DNA from: CAWGHZ01 sp963822575
GTDB taxonomy: Bacteria; Pseudomonadota; Alphaproteobacteria; MPNO01; DASWLB01
Direction: 5' to 3'
Length of the DNA stretch: 64,000 bases
Assembly (NCBI GenBank): GCA_963822575.1
Contig: CAWGHZ010000004.1
Coordinates: 558,001 to 622,000, forward strand
The position numbers and the translations under genes were made by a program. Below, piece after piece: positions 42,772 to 51,554 of the stretch. Positions within the stretch are counted from its first letter, which is position 1; each line of letters starts with the position of its first letter. The notes under the pieces were generated by a model. It was not told where the DNA came from and did no database searches. It worked only from the letters and a program-made list of their open reading frames with translations.

Positions 42772-44004
42772 TCAGTTCTCGGCGAGGGCCGAACCGACCA
42801 GGTAGAGCGAGCCGCAGACAAGCACCCGCCCTGCGCCCGTACGCGGGATCGCTTCGAGTGCCGCGGCGAGCGAGGGGTACGCGGTGGCCGGGATGCCGAG
42901 CCCCGTCGCGGCCTCGGCCAGCGCGGCCGCGGGCAGCGCGTTCGCCTCGCCCGGGATGGTGACGGCGGCGACCCCGGCCACATAGGGCGCGAGGGGCCCG
43001 AGGAAGTCCGCCGGCGCGCGCGTGTTCAGCATGCCGAAGACGAGATGGATCGGCCGATCCCGCCAAGTCGCGAGCATGGCGGCAATGGCGCGCGCCGCGC
43101 CCGGATTGTGCCCGCCGTCGAGCCACAGCTCCCAGCCCGGTGCGAGGCGCGCCGCCAGCCGGCCGGCCGCCAGGCGCTGCATGCGGCCCGGCCACGCGGC
43201 CGAGGCGACGCCGGCTTCGATGGCGCGCTGGGAGAGGCCAAGAATTCTCGCGCAGGCGGCGGCCTGTCCCGCATTATCGCGCTGGTGGGGCCCGGCGAGT
43301 GACGGTGCGGCGCCCTGCCAGGACCAGTAGTCGCGCCCCGCGACGGTGAGCGGCGCGCCCACCTTCGCAGCCCGCGCCTCGATGACCGCCAGCGCCTCGG
43401 CCTCCTGCCGCCCGATCACGGCGGGCACGCCGGACTTGAGGATTCCCGCCTTCTCGAAAGCGATCTTGGCGAGCGTATCGCCGAGATAGTGCATGTGGTC
43501 CATCGCGATCGGCGTGATGGCGGCAAGGGCCGGCCGGGCGATCACGTTGGTCGCGTCGAACCGCCCGCCGAGCCCCACCTCGATCAGCGTCAGGTCGGCC
43601 GGCGCCCGCGCGAAGGCGAGGAACGCGGCGGCGGTCGTGATCTCGAAGAAGGTAATCGGCTGACCAGCATTCGCCGCCTCGCATTCTTCGAGCAGCGCCA
43701 GCAACGCGTCGTCGGCGATGTGTCGGCCATCCAGCACGATGCGCTCGTGGAACGAGACGAGATGCGGCGAGGTGTAGGCGTGGGCGCGGAGCCCGGCCGC
43801 CTTCGCCATGGCGCCGAGGAACGCGACGACCGACCCCTTGCCGTTGGTGCCGGCGACGTGCACCACCGGCGGCAGCCTGTCTTCGGGATGATCGAGCGCC
43901 GCGAGCAGTTGCGCGATGCGTCCAAGCGACAGGTCGATGACGACCGGATGGAGCCGCTTCAGCCGCTCGAGTGCCGCGTCGCTATGCAGCGCCGTCTCCG
44001 TCAC
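42772..44004 (-). CDS. folC: Folylpolyglutamate synthase / dihydrofolate synthase
   Basis: This 410-aa Mur-ligase-type enzyme has the P-loop VVHVAGTNGKGSVVAFL, then AYTSPHLVSFHERIVLDG, EVGLGGRFDATNVI and the C-terminal block WELWLDGGHNPGAARAI. It adds glutamate to dihydropteroate and folates. The start is GTG at 44004, 23 nt inside accD, giving the accD-folC coupling typical of proteobacteria. Confidence 0.95.
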   Translation of the reverse strand: MTETALHSDAALERLKRLHPVVIDLSLGRIAQLLAALDHPEDRLPPVVHVAGTNGKGSVVAFLGAMAKAAGLRAHAYTSPHLVSFHERIVLDGRHIADDALLALLEECEAANAGQPITFFEITTAAAFLAFARAPADLTLIEVGLGGRFDATNVIARPALAAITPIAMDHMHYLGDTLAKIAFEKAGILKSGVPAVIGRQEAEALAVIEARAAKVGAPLTVAGRDYWSWQGAAPSLAGPHQRDNAGQAAACARILGLSQRAIEAGVASAAWPGRMQRLAAGRLAARLAPGWELWLDGGHNPGAARAIAAMLATWRDRPIHLVFGMLNTRAPADFLGPLAPYVAGVAAVTIPGEANALPAAALAEAATGLGIPATAYPSLAAALEAIPRTGAGRVLVCGSLYLVGSALAEN

Positions 44005-44908
44005 TGGGCACGGCGGGGGCGAGGAAGCGCGGCGCCTCGGGGGGCGGCGTGGCCTCTGCGACCGGCTCGGTCAAAAGCCCCACGATGCGGATCAGCGTGT
44101 CGCGCAGCTCGCGGCGATGCACGACCATGTCGACCATGCCGTGCTCGCGCAGGTATTCGGCGCGCTGGAACCCCTCGGGAAGCTGCTGGCGGATCGTCTC
44201 CTCGATCACCCGCGCGCCGGCGAAGCCGATCACCGCGCCCGGCTCGGCGATGGCGACGTCGCCCAGCATCGCGAATGAGGCCGAGACCCCGCCCGTCGTG
44301 GGATCGGTCAGCACTACGATGTAGGGAAGACCCGCCTCCTTCACCAGATCGACCGCGATGGTGGTGCGCGGCATCTGCATCAGCGAAAGGATTCCCTCCT
44401 GCATGCGCGCGCCGCCCGAGGCGGGGAAGACGATCAGCGGCGCCTTGGCGTCGACCGCGGCGCGAGCGGCGGTCAGCAGCCCTTCGCCGACCGCCATCCC
44501 CATCGACCCACCCATGAAGGCGAAGTCGAACGCGGCCGCCACCGCGCTGCGCCCGCCGAGCGTACCCTTTGCGACGATCAGCGCATCGTGCCGGCCGGTC
44601 GCGGCGCGCGCCTCGCGCAGCCGCTCGGCATAGCGCTTTCGGTCGCGAAAGCGCAGCGGGTCGGCGGCGACGGCGGGCAGGGGCACATCCTCCCACGCGC
44701 CGTCGTCGAACAGAAGGTCGCACCGCGCCTTGGCGCCGAGGCGCATATGGTGGCCGCAATGGGTGCAGACGTTCAGGTTCGCCGCCAGCTCGCGATGGAA
44801 CACCATCTGCTCGCAGGCGGGGCATTTGTGCCAGAGGTTGTCCGGCACCGACGAGCGCTGCACCAGCGCCCGAATCTTCGGCCGGACATAGCTGGTGATC
44901 CAGCTCAA
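43982..44908 (-). CDS. accD: Acetyl-CoA carboxylase carboxyltransferase subunit beta
   Basis: This 308-aa protein has a zinc ribbon with four Cys (HKCPACEQM, NVCTHCGHHM). The crotonase-fold core reads AFMGGSMGMAVGEG, FPASGGARMQEGILSLMQM and DPTTGGVSASFAMLGD. With AccA it transfers CO2 from biotin to acetyl-CoA. The start codon is TTG at 44908, inside the TTGA overlap with trpA, with AGGA seven bases upstream. Confidence 0.96.
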   Translation of the reverse strand: MSWITSYVRPKIRALVQRSSVPDNLWHKCPACEQMVFHRELAANLNVCTHCGHHMRLGAKARCDLLFDDGAWEDVPLPAVAADPLRFRDRKRYAERLREARAATGRHDALIVAKGTLGGRSAVAAAFDFAFMGGSMGMAVGEGLLTAARAAVDAKAPLIVFPASGGARMQEGILSLMQMPRTTIAVDLVKEAGLPYIVVLTDPTTGGVSASFAMLGDVAIAEPGAVIGFAGARVIEETIRQQLPEGFQRAEYLREHGMVDMVVHRRELRDTLIRIVGLLTEPVAEATPPPEAPRFLAPAVPSDGDGAA

Positions 44909-45756
44909 TTTGCGTCCTGCGGCGCGCGTGCCGCGCGCACGCCCTTCGCCAGCGCCCCCACATAGTCGAGCACCGCGCGCGCAGTGCCCGGCTGCGCCGT
45001 GCCGTCGGCCGCCATCCGCTCGGCGATCTGCGCGACGATGGCGGAGCCGACCACGGCGGCGTCGGCCACCTTGGCGATCTCGCCCGCCTGGTCCGGGGTC
45101 TTGATGCCGAACCCGACCGCGACCGGCAGGTCCGTCGCGCGGCGGATGCGGGCCACCGCGCGCGCCACGCCGGTCGCCTCGGCCGAGCGCGTGCCGGTGA
45201 TGCCGGTGATCGAGACATAGTAGACGAAGCCCGACGTGCCGCCCATCAGAGTCGCGATGCGCGGATCGGGCGTGTTGGGCGAGACGAGGCGGATGAGCGA
45301 CAGGCCGGCCGCGTCGGCGTGCGGGCGCAGCTCGCCCTCCTCCTCCGGCGGCAGGTCGACGACGATCAGCCCGTCGACGCCGGCCTCGGCCGCGTCCTTG
45401 GCAAAACGCGCGTCGCCATAGCGGTAGATCGGATTGTAGTAGCCCATCAGGATGATCGGCGTCGTCCGGTCGCGCTCGCGGAAGCGGCGCACCATGGCGA
45501 GCGTTTTCACCATGTTCTGGCCATTGCGCAGCGCCCGCAGCGAGGCTGCCTGGATCAGCGGCCCGTCCGCCATCGGGTCGCTGAACGGCATGCCGAGCTC
45601 GATCACATCGGCGCCGGCCCCCGGCAGCCCGGCGAGAATCTCGGCAGACGTCGCGGCGTCGGGATCGCCCGCGGTCACGAACGCCACGAGTCCTGCGCGC
45701 CCCTCATCCTTCAGCGCGGCGAACCGCTGCGCGATGCGCGCCCCCGGGGCCGTCAT
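44905..45756 (-). CDS. trpA: Tryptophan synthase alpha subunit
   Basis: This 283-aa TIM barrel has the catalytic Glu and Asp in DVIELGMPFSDPMADGP and VDGLIVVDLPPEE, with MGYYNPIYRYG, GFVYYVSITGITG and GFGIKTPDQA. It cleaves indole-3-glycerol phosphate and channels indole to TrpB. It is coupled to accD by a 4-nt overlap and separated from trpB by a 100-nt repeat-containing spacer. Confidence 0.97.
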   Translation of the reverse strand: MTAPGARIAQRFAALKDEGRAGLVAFVTAGDPDAATSAEILAGLPGAGADVIELGMPFSDPMADGPLIQAASLRALRNGQNMVKTLAMVRRFRERDRTTPIILMGYYNPIYRYGDARFAKDAAEAGVDGLIVVDLPPEEEGELRPHADAAGLSLIRLVSPNTPDPRIATLMGGTSGFVYYVSITGITGTRSAEATGVARAVARIRRATDLPVAVGFGIKTPDQAGEIAKVADAAVVGSAIVAQIAERMAADGTAQPGTARAVLDYVGALAKGVRAARAPQDAN

Positions 45757-45758
45757 GA

Positions 45759-45850
45759 CCCCCGCCCCAGCCCTCCCCCTTGCAGGGGGAAGGGGTATTG
45801 ACGAGCGTTCGCTCCCTCTGAAAGGGGGAGGGACAGGAAGGGGGTCGGGG
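45759..45850. repeat. Intergenic C-rich/G-rich palindromic element between trpB and trpA
   Basis: The arm CCCCGCCCCAGCCCTCCCCC followed by TTGCAG is inverted in the other half (read on the minus strand as CCCCGACCCCCTTCCTGTCC, then CTCCCCCTTTCAG). A second inner stem is GCGTTCGC. This C-rich type is a common dispersed palindrome of high-GC proteobacteria. It fills the whole trpB-trpA spacer and would fold in the shared mRNA. Confidence 0.7.
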
Positions 45851-45856
45851 CCGCGG

Positions 45857-47074
45857 TCACAGCTTTACCCCCAGCGCGGCGGCGACGGTGAACACGTCCT
45901 TGTCGCCGCGCCCGCACATGTTCATAACGATGATGTGGTCGTTGGGCAGCTTCGGTGCGATGCGCGCGACGTGGGCGAGCGCGTGCGCCGGCTCCAGCGC
46001 GGGGATGATGCCTTCGAGCTTGCAGCAGAGCTGGAACGCCGCCAGCGCCTCCGCGTCGGTCGCCGAGACATAGTTGACGCGGCCCGCGTCGTGCAGCCAG
46101 GCGTGCTCCGGCCCGATGCCCGGGTAGTCGAGCCCGGCCGAGATCGAATGCGTCTCCAGTATCTGCCCGTCGGCGTCCTGCAGGAGGTAGGAGCGCGAGC
46201 CATGCAGCACGCCAGGTGCGCCGCCGGCGATCGACGCCGCGTGCTCGGTCGTGTCGAGCCCCTTGCCGGCGGCTTCGACCGCGTAGATCGTCACCGACGA
46301 ATCGTCGAGGAACGGGTGGAACAGCCCCATCGCGTTCGAGCCGCCGCCGATGCAGGCGACCAGCGTGTCGGGCAGGCGCCCCTCGGCCGCGACGATCTGC
46401 TCGCGCGCCTCGCGCCCGATCACCGACTGGAAGGCGCGCACCATCTCGGGATAGGGGTGCGGACCCGCAACCGTGCCGATCACGTAGAACGTGTCCTCGA
46501 CATGCGCCACCCAGTCGCGCAGCGCCTCGTTCATGGCGTCGGCGAGCGTCATCGAGCCCGAGGTCACCGGCACCACCTCGGCACCCAGGAGGCGCATGCG
46601 GAACACGTTGGGCGACTGGCGCTCGATGTCGGTCTTGCCCATGTAGACGATGCAGGGCAGGCCGAAGAGGGCGCATACCGTGGCGGTCGCGACGCCGTGC
46701 TGGCCCGCGCCGGTCTCCGCGATGATACGCGTCCTGCCCATGCGCCGCGCCAGCAGTATCTGGCCCACGGTGTTATTTATCTTGTGCGCGCCGGTGTGGT
46801 TCAGTTCGTCGCGCTTGAAGTAGATCTTCGCGCCGCCGAAATGGGCGGTCAGCCGCTCGGCGAAGTAGAGCGGGCTCGGCCGGCCGACGTAATACGTCAG
46901 GTAATAGGCGAGCTCGTCGGCGAAGGCGGGGTCGGCCTCCGCCGCATGCCAGGCGCGCTCGACCTCCTGGATCAGCGGCATCAGCGTCTCGGCGACGTAG
47001 CGCCCGCCATAGATGCCGAAATGGCCGGATTCGTCGGGCCCGGCCCGCCACGTGTTGGGAGTTTGTGTCGCCAT
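45857..47074 (-). CDS. trpB: Tryptophan synthase beta subunit
   Basis: This 405-aa PLP enzyme has FGIYGGRYVAETLMPLI, the PLP lysine in DELNHTGAHKINNTVG, AETGAGQHGVATATVCAL, the phosphate loop CIGGGSNAMGLF, and EGIIPALEPAHA. It joins indole to serine. The ATG at 47074 gives the standard N-terminus (MATQTPNTWRAGPDESG); the longer upstream open frame is not family-like. The ribosome site is weak. Its leader contains two nested hairpins, one with a T-rich tail. Confidence 0.97.
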   Translation of the reverse strand: MATQTPNTWRAGPDESGHFGIYGGRYVAETLMPLIQEVERAWHAAEADPAFADELAYYLTYYVGRPSPLYFAERLTAHFGGAKIYFKRDELNHTGAHKINNTVGQILLARRMGRTRIIAETGAGQHGVATATVCALFGLPCIVYMGKTDIERQSPNVFRMRLLGAEVVPVTSGSMTLADAMNEALRDWVAHVEDTFYVIGTVAGPHPYPEMVRAFQSVIGREAREQIVAAEGRLPDTLVACIGGGSNAMGLFHPFLDDSSVTIYAVEAAGKGLDTTEHAASIAGGAPGVLHGSRSYLLQDADGQILETHSISAGLDYPGIGPEHAWLHDAGRVNYVSATDAEALAAFQLCCKLEGIIPALEPAHALAHVARIAPKLPNDHIIVMNMCGRGDKDVFTVAAALGVKL

Positions 47075-47124
47075 GCGGCGGGTTTTAGCATCGGAAACCC
47101 CGGCGGGCCCAGGGGGATTTCGCC

Positions 47125-47175
47125 GGAGCAAGATCGGGTCGGCTCGGATCGACCCGACCCGTGAAATCTTGCTCC
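47125..47175. repeat. Nested palindrome upstream of trpB
   Basis: Outer arms GGAGCAAGAT (47125-47134) and ATCTTGCTCC (47166-47175) enclose inner arms CGGGTCG (47135-47141) and CGACCCG (47150-47156). The GAGCAAGATC theme resembles palindromic repeats dispersed in Rhizobiales-type genomes. It is transcribed in the trpB leader if transcription starts upstream. Confidence 0.65.
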
Positions 47176-47236
47176 AAAAATAAAAGGGGGCGCGATTCAC
47201 GTCTCAACCAGCTTCGGGTCGAGACGATCGCGCCCC
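47176..47236 (-). terminator. Intrinsic terminator structure in the trpB leader (minus strand)
   Basis: On the minus strand, outer arms GGGGCGCGAT (47236-47227) and ATCGCGCCCC (47196-47187) plus inner arms CGTCTC/GAGACG form a nested hairpin. It is followed at once by CTTTTATTTTT, a T-rich tail ending near 47176. It lies on the trpB strand about 100 nt before its start. It could be an attenuator or a terminator for upstream minus-strand transcription. Confidence 0.5.
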
Positions 47237-47291
47237 GGCTGCGGCACCGCGAGGGGTTGACGCGCGGGGCCATGAGTCGCAAACCGGCGCC

Positions 47292-48056
47292 ATGCCCCGG
47301 GATCGCATCTTCGCTCAGCGGCGCGAAGCCGGGTCGCGCCGCGGCCTTCGGGCGCTCCGGCTGGGCGTTGCGGCGCTGGCGCTCGTTGCCGTCGGGTTCT
47401 GGTTCGGGCTCGAGGCCGGACGGCGGGTGCCCCGCGCCGAGGCGGCGCTGCCTGACCTCGGGCCGGCGCCCGCCTACGCCCTCACCAACCAGCTTGGCCG
47501 GACCGTCCGGTCCGACGGGTTCAAAGGCAAGGTGCAGATCGTCACCTTCCTGTTCCCCTACTGCACGACCTACTGCCCGCTGATCGCCGCGCATCTGATC
47601 GGGTTTGAGCGGCTCCTGGAGCGCGCGCGGGCGGCCGACCGGGTGGAGCTGGTCGCGTTCAACGTCGATCCGGCAGGCGCCGGGCCGGCGCAGATGCGCG
47701 CCTTCCTCAAGCAATATGGCTGGGACCCGAAGGACCCGCACTGGCAGTACCTCACCGGCGCGCCCGAGGCGGTGCGCAAGGTGGTGACCGGCGGGTTCCA
47801 CATCGCCTACCAGAAGGTCTCCGACGACGATGCGGATGCGGGGCGGGGCGACCTCGCGCCGCAGCCCGAGGTCGAGAACAAGCTCGCCGCCATGGCGAAG
47901 CCCCGCTACGACATCTCGCACAATGACGGGCTGGTGATCGTTGGGCCCAGGGGGCACATCCGCAAGATCTACGACCAGGCGGACGTGGTGTCGAACGACG
48001 CGCTGTGGCAGACGGTCTCGTCTCTCCTGCCCGCCCCGGCGACCGGCGGCGGGTGA
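47292..48056 (+). CDS. SCO1/SenC family copper chaperone-like protein
   Basis: This 254-aa protein has an Arg-rich N-terminus, one membrane anchor (LGVAALALVAVGFWFGLEAG) and a thioredoxin-fold SCO domain. The copper motif is FLFPYCTTYCPL (CxxxC) with the distal His in YDISHNDGLVIV. SCO proteins deliver copper to CuA of cytochrome oxidase or act as thiol reductases. It is inserted on the opposite strand between trpB and trpF, facing a probable copper-binding partner gene. Confidence 0.9.
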   Translation: MPRDRIFAQRREAGSRRGLRALRLGVAALALVAVGFWFGLEAGRRVPRAEAALPDLGPAPAYALTNQLGRTVRSDGFKGKVQIVTFLFPYCTTYCPLIAAHLIGFERLLERARAADRVELVAFNVDPAGAGPAQMRAFLKQYGWDPKDPHWQYLTGAPEAVRKVVTGGFHIAYQKVSDDDADAGRGDLAPQPEVENKLAAMAKPRYDISHNDGLVIVGPRGHIRKIYDQADVVSNDALWQTVSSLLPAPATGGG

Positions 48057-48064
48057 GCCCCGCC

Positions 48065-48625
48065 TCAGTGCATGTGCATCAGTCCCTTGGCCATCATCAG
48101 GTGATGCGCCTGGTGGCTCGCCCCTGACGCCATGATGCCGATGAAGCCAAGCCCGCGGATGTGGCGTATCTCGTTCGGGTCGCTCGCGGTCACCGTCAGC
48201 TGCATCCCGTCTGGCAATTTCGCGGCGTGTACGCTCCAGCCCTTGTAGCCATCGATCTCGTGCGCATGGGCGGCGACCATTCGCTGGATGGCGGCGAGGG
48301 TGCGGCCCGATCCGGTGACGGTGATGTCGAGCCCGCCGGGAATCTCACGGGGCGCGGCCACGGCGTGCAGCGTGACTTCGTTCATGTCGATCAGATGCTG
48401 ACGCAGTGCCTCGAGATTTACCTTCGACCAGTCGGTCGCGGGGTCGGCATCGAGCAGCCGGACGATCTCCTGGATGGCGCCGAATGCGTCCTGCCCGGGC
48501 AGGGTGGGCAGCGCCGCGTCCGCGGCTGGCGCGTAGTGGTGCGACGTCGCCGGGTCGGCGCCGGCCGGCGCTGCGGTGAGGGCGAACGCGATGGCCGTCG
48601 CGATGGCAGGAAAAGTTCGTCTCAT
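48065..48625 (-). CDS. Exported His/Met-rich hypothetical protein, probable SCO partner
   Basis: This 186-aa protein has a signal peptide (ATAIAFALTAAPAGA). Histidines and methionines are concentrated in LRQHLIDMNEVTLHAV, MVAAHAHEIDGYKGW and the C-terminus HQAHHLMMAKGLMHMH. This pattern suggests metal, perhaps copper, binding in the periplasm. No named family was recognised. It is convergent with the SCO gene and placed after trpF, so the pair looks inserted together. Confidence 0.68.
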   Translation of the reverse strand: MRRTFPAIATAIAFALTAAPAGADPATSHHYAPAADAALPTLPGQDAFGAIQEIVRLLDADPATDWSKVNLEALRQHLIDMNEVTLHAVAAPREIPGGLDITVTGSGRTLAAIQRMVAAHAHEIDGYKGWSVHAAKLPDGMQLTVTASDPNEIRHIRGLGFIGIMASGASHQAHHLMMAKGLMHMH

Positions 48626-48664
48626 CGGGACCTCTCAGGTCTGCGAACAAATCGGTTCGGCCGT

Positions 48665-49312
48665 CTACAGCCCCTTGGCGAGGTCGAGGAGGGCGCGGAT
48701 CTTGTCCGGGTCCTTGACCCCCGGCCGCGACTCGACGCCCGACGAGACGTCGACGATGCGCGCGCCCGAGACGCCGACCGCCTCGGCGAGGTTGGCGGCG
48801 TTGAGCCCGCCCGACAGCATCCACGGTCGCGGCCAGGTGCGGCCGGCCAGCAGCCGCCAGTCGAAGCTCGCCGCGTTGCCGCCGGGCAGCGCGCCGGGCC
48901 GGGTTTCCGGCACCTTGGCATCGAACAGCAGCATGTCGGCGCAGTCGAGATAATCGCCAGCCGCCGCCACGTCGGCGGCGGCGGCCACCTTGATCGCCTT
49001 CATCGCCTGAAGGCCGGTCATCGCCTTGATGGCGGCAACGCGGGACGGCGTCTCGCGCCCGTGGAGCTGGACGAGGTCGAGCGGCACGCGCGCGGCGACG
49101 AGGCGCAGCAGCTCGTCCTCGGGATCGACGAACAATGCGACTCGCTTCACCCGCTCGGGCACGAGGCGCGCGAGCGTCGCCGCCCGCTCGGTCGAGACGG
49201 ACCGCGGCGAGGGCGGATAGAATACGAACCCGACATAGGCCGCGCCGGCCGCGGCGGCGGCGGCGACGGCATCCGGGCTCGCGCAGCCGCAGATTTTGAC
49301 CTGGACCGCCAC
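48665..49312 (-). CDS. trpF: Phosphoribosylanthranilate isomerase
   Basis: This 215-aa TIM barrel has the catalytic Cys in VQVKICGCASPDAV, the family block YVGFVFYPPSPRSVS and the Asp region MLLFDAKVP. The C-terminal phosphate sites are MLSGGLNAANL and VDVSSGVESRPGVKD. The typical KICG is intact. The GTG at 49312 lies 1 nt after the pyrF stop and gives the standard family N-terminus. Confidence 0.95.
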   Translation of the reverse strand: MAVQVKICGCASPDAVAAAAAAGAAYVGFVFYPPSPRSVSTERAATLARLVPERVKRVALFVDPEDELLRLVAARVPLDLVQLHGRETPSRVAAIKAMTGLQAMKAIKVAAAADVAAAGDYLDCADMLLFDAKVPETRPGALPGGNAASFDWRLLAGRTWPRPWMLSGGLNAANLAEAVGVSGARIVDVSSGVESRPGVKDPDKIRALLDLAKGL

Positions 49313-49313
49313 C

Positions 49314-50054
49314 TCAGACGCCGGCGCGGGAACGCTCGCCCGCGCCCATGTCGTAGGCAATGGCGCGCGCCGCGGCCTTGGGGTCGGGCGCGCCGGTGAT
49401 CGGCCGGCCGATCACCAGCCAGTCGGCGCCGCCCGAGACGGCTTCGCCCGGCGTGGTGACGCGCATCTGGTCGCCGGCGGCGATGCCGCGCGGGCGCACG
49501 CCCGGCACGACCAGGGTGAAGTCGCTGCCCAGCTCGGCGCGCAGCATCGCCGCCTCCTTGGGCGAGGCCACCACACCGTCGGCGCCATTCGCCTTGGCAA
49601 GGCGCGCGAGGCGCAGCACCTGCTGCTCGATCGGGCCCTGCTGGCCGATGGCGGCAAGATCCGCCTCGGCGAGGCTGGTCAGCACCGTGACGGCGACGAT
49701 CAGCGGCCGGTTGCCGCCCTTGCCGGCCTCGTCTGCGGCCTTCGCTGCGGCGGCGATCATCGCCCCGCCGCCCGAGGCGTGGATGGTCATCATGAAAGAG
49801 CCGAGCGAAGTTGCGGCGCGCACCGCGCCCGCCACCGTGTTCGGGATGTCGTGGAACTTGAGGTCGAGGAACACCGGCATGCGGGCCCGCGCGATGCGCC
49901 GCACCCCTTCGGGCCCGTTGGCGGTGAAGAACTCCTTGCCGAGCTTTACCCCGCCGACCGCGCCCTGCACCGCGGTGGCGAGCCTGACCGCCTGGTCCAG
50001 ATTGGGCGTGTCGATGGCGCAGAGGATTTGCTTGCCTGGGTCGGCGTTGGCCAT
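49314..50054 (-). CDS. pyrF: Orotidine 5'-phosphate decarboxylase
   Basis: This 246-aa protein has the catalytic lysine-aspartate set in VFLDLKFHDIPNTV, substrate Asp in ILCAIDTPNLDQAV, VAVTVLTSL, and the C-terminal LVVPGVRPRG with VIGRPITGAPDP. It makes UMP from OMP. It lies directly upstream of trpF in one unit. Confidence 0.97.
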   Translation of the reverse strand: MANADPGKQILCAIDTPNLDQAVRLATAVQGAVGGVKLGKEFFTANGPEGVRRIARARMPVFLDLKFHDIPNTVAGAVRAATSLGSFMMTIHASGGGAMIAAAAKAADEAGKGGNRPLIVAVTVLTSLAEADLAAIGQQGPIEQQVLRLARLAKANGADGVVASPKEAAMLRAELGSDFTLVVPGVRPRGIAAGDQMRVTTPGEAVSGGADWLVIGRPITGAPDPKAAARAIAYDMGAGERSRAGV

Positions 50055-50119
50055 GTCTCGTCTCGTCCGTTGGTTGGCGCGACTATAGCCGCAATCGCGG
50101 CAAGGCGGAATCGCGGCGC

Positions 50120-50467
50120 CTACTCGTCCTCGATCTGCGGGCGATAGCGCGATGCCGGCACCGACGACGCGGCGGGCTGACGCTCCGCGGCCTCGATGCG
50201 GTCGGCGGCGAGCCGGCTCGCCAGCGCCTTCGATTCGCGCTCGGCGGCGCGCGCCCGCCGGCGCCAGCGCCCGCCGCGCACCCAGGTGGCGATCCCACCG
50301 ACCGCGACGCCCAGCGCTAAGGCGCCCAGCATCACGAGGTAGAGTGGGACGGCCGCCGCGAACGGGAACGGCCAGAAGTTCACGGTCACCGCCTGGCGGT
50401 TGACGATCGCGAACGCGACCACCAGCACGGCGATCAGGATCAGTAGGATGCGGCCGAGATGCTTCAT
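50120..50467 (-). CDS. LapA-domain membrane protein
   Basis: This 115-aa protein has helix 1 ILLILIAVLVVAFAIVNR and helix 2 LYLVMLGALALGVAVGGIA, then a basic coiled segment (RGGRWRRRARAAERESKAL). The NRQAVTVNFWPFP link between helices is the LapA signature. LapA/YciS works with LapB in control of lipopolysaccharide assembly. The lapA-pyrF-trpF order is common in alphaproteobacteria. Confidence 0.88.
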   Translation of the reverse strand: MKHLGRILLILIAVLVVAFAIVNRQAVTVNFWPFPFAAAVPLYLVMLGALALGVAVGGIATWVRGGRWRRRARAAERESKALASRLAADRIEAAERQPAASSVPASRYRPQIEDE

Positions 50468-50530
50468 CGGCCCAATCAACCGGATCGGCCGCGCTCGCGC
50501 AAGCGGGAAGGGCACCGATGGCGCCGAAGG

Positions 50531-51412
50531 CTACTCCGCGGCGGCGCTCACCTCGGCCGGGCGCTGGGCGACCATGCCCGAAAGGTCCGGCAGGCCGTAA
50601 CGCAGCACCACCGTCTCGCTCTCGGCCGCGATCGGGCAGGTCTCGGCCGCATCGACGAACAGCGTGGTGAGGCGGCGATATTCCGTATCGCTCGCCTTCC
50701 CTGTGCCCGAGACGACGAAATAGATCGCGCGGCCCTCAGTGGTAAGGCGCGCCCCCGCGTCGAGCTTGTAGAATGTCGCCGACGTGCCGCGCTCGGTGAA
50801 GCTGCCAAGCCGCTTCTCCGCCACGCCCGGCGCGTCCTCGGTCGGGAGCCAGTCGTAGTGGGCCGGGTCCATGAAGAACGGGCGGTTGTAGCGCGGCTTG
50901 GGATAGGTCATCGGCCGGCCGTTCACGTGCTCCCAGATCGCCTGGTAACCGTCGGTGTTGCGCTTGCCGGCGACGCCCGGCTTGCGGCGGTAGACGCCGT
51001 CCTTGAACTCGCCATAGGCCGAAAGCTCGGCCATGCCCTGCTTCACCTCGGCCTGCGAGAGATACCCCTGTCCCGAGGCGCCGCCGCACTGCAGCACGAT
51101 CACCACGGGCATGGCGGTCGCGTCCTGCGACTGCGGGCCGTAGAAGGCGCCCTCGGGGAAGTAGCCGACCATGCCCTGGCTGAGCTTGCCGTCGCGGGCG
51201 AAATCGACCTCGCCCTCGAGGCAGAAGCGGACCTGCTCGAAATTATGGTGGTGGCGCGGCGAGAAGAAGTCGCCGCCGACCTGGCCGTAGTTGAGTTGGA
51301 AATTGTCCGACCGCCCCGGCGTGCCTTCGACCAGGATGCGGCCGTGGAACGTGCCGCCGCGATGCTCGAGCCCGCGCTTCAGCGGCACCTCGTCGCCCTG
51401 CACGATCTTCAT
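50531..51412 (-). CDS. Two-domain cupin protein
   Basis: This 293-aa protein contains a first cupin with the metal motif FSPRHHHNFEQVRFCLEG (three His and a Glu) and GMVGYFPEGAFYGP. A second weaker cupin follows near RAIYFVVSGTGKA. Cupins with this arrangement include gentisate-like and other non-haem dioxygenases, but the substrate is unknown. It is divergent from the molybdenum hydroxylase gene. Confidence 0.78.
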   Translation of the reverse strand: MKIVQGDEVPLKRGLEHRGGTFHGRILVEGTPGRSDNFQLNYGQVGGDFFSPRHHHNFEQVRFCLEGEVDFARDGKLSQGMVGYFPEGAFYGPQSQDATAMPVVIVLQCGGASGQGYLSQAEVKQGMAELSAYGEFKDGVYRRKPGVAGKRNTDGYQAIWEHVNGRPMTYPKPRYNRPFFMDPAHYDWLPTEDAPGVAEKRLGSFTERGTSATFYKLDAGARLTTEGRAIYFVVSGTGKASDTEYRRLTTLFVDAAETCPIAAESETVVLRYGLPDLSGMVAQRPAEVSAAAE

Positions 51413-51554
51413 GTCCGTCTCCTTCGCAATGGATCGGGTGTGCCGTTAGGGTGCGCGCCGGCACGCCCCGCGTCAACCCGCGCGTGACCTCGGCGCGACA
51501 GGGGGTTAGCTTACGGCCGCAGTTGCGCGTCGGGTACCGAGGGAGGCAAGAAAG

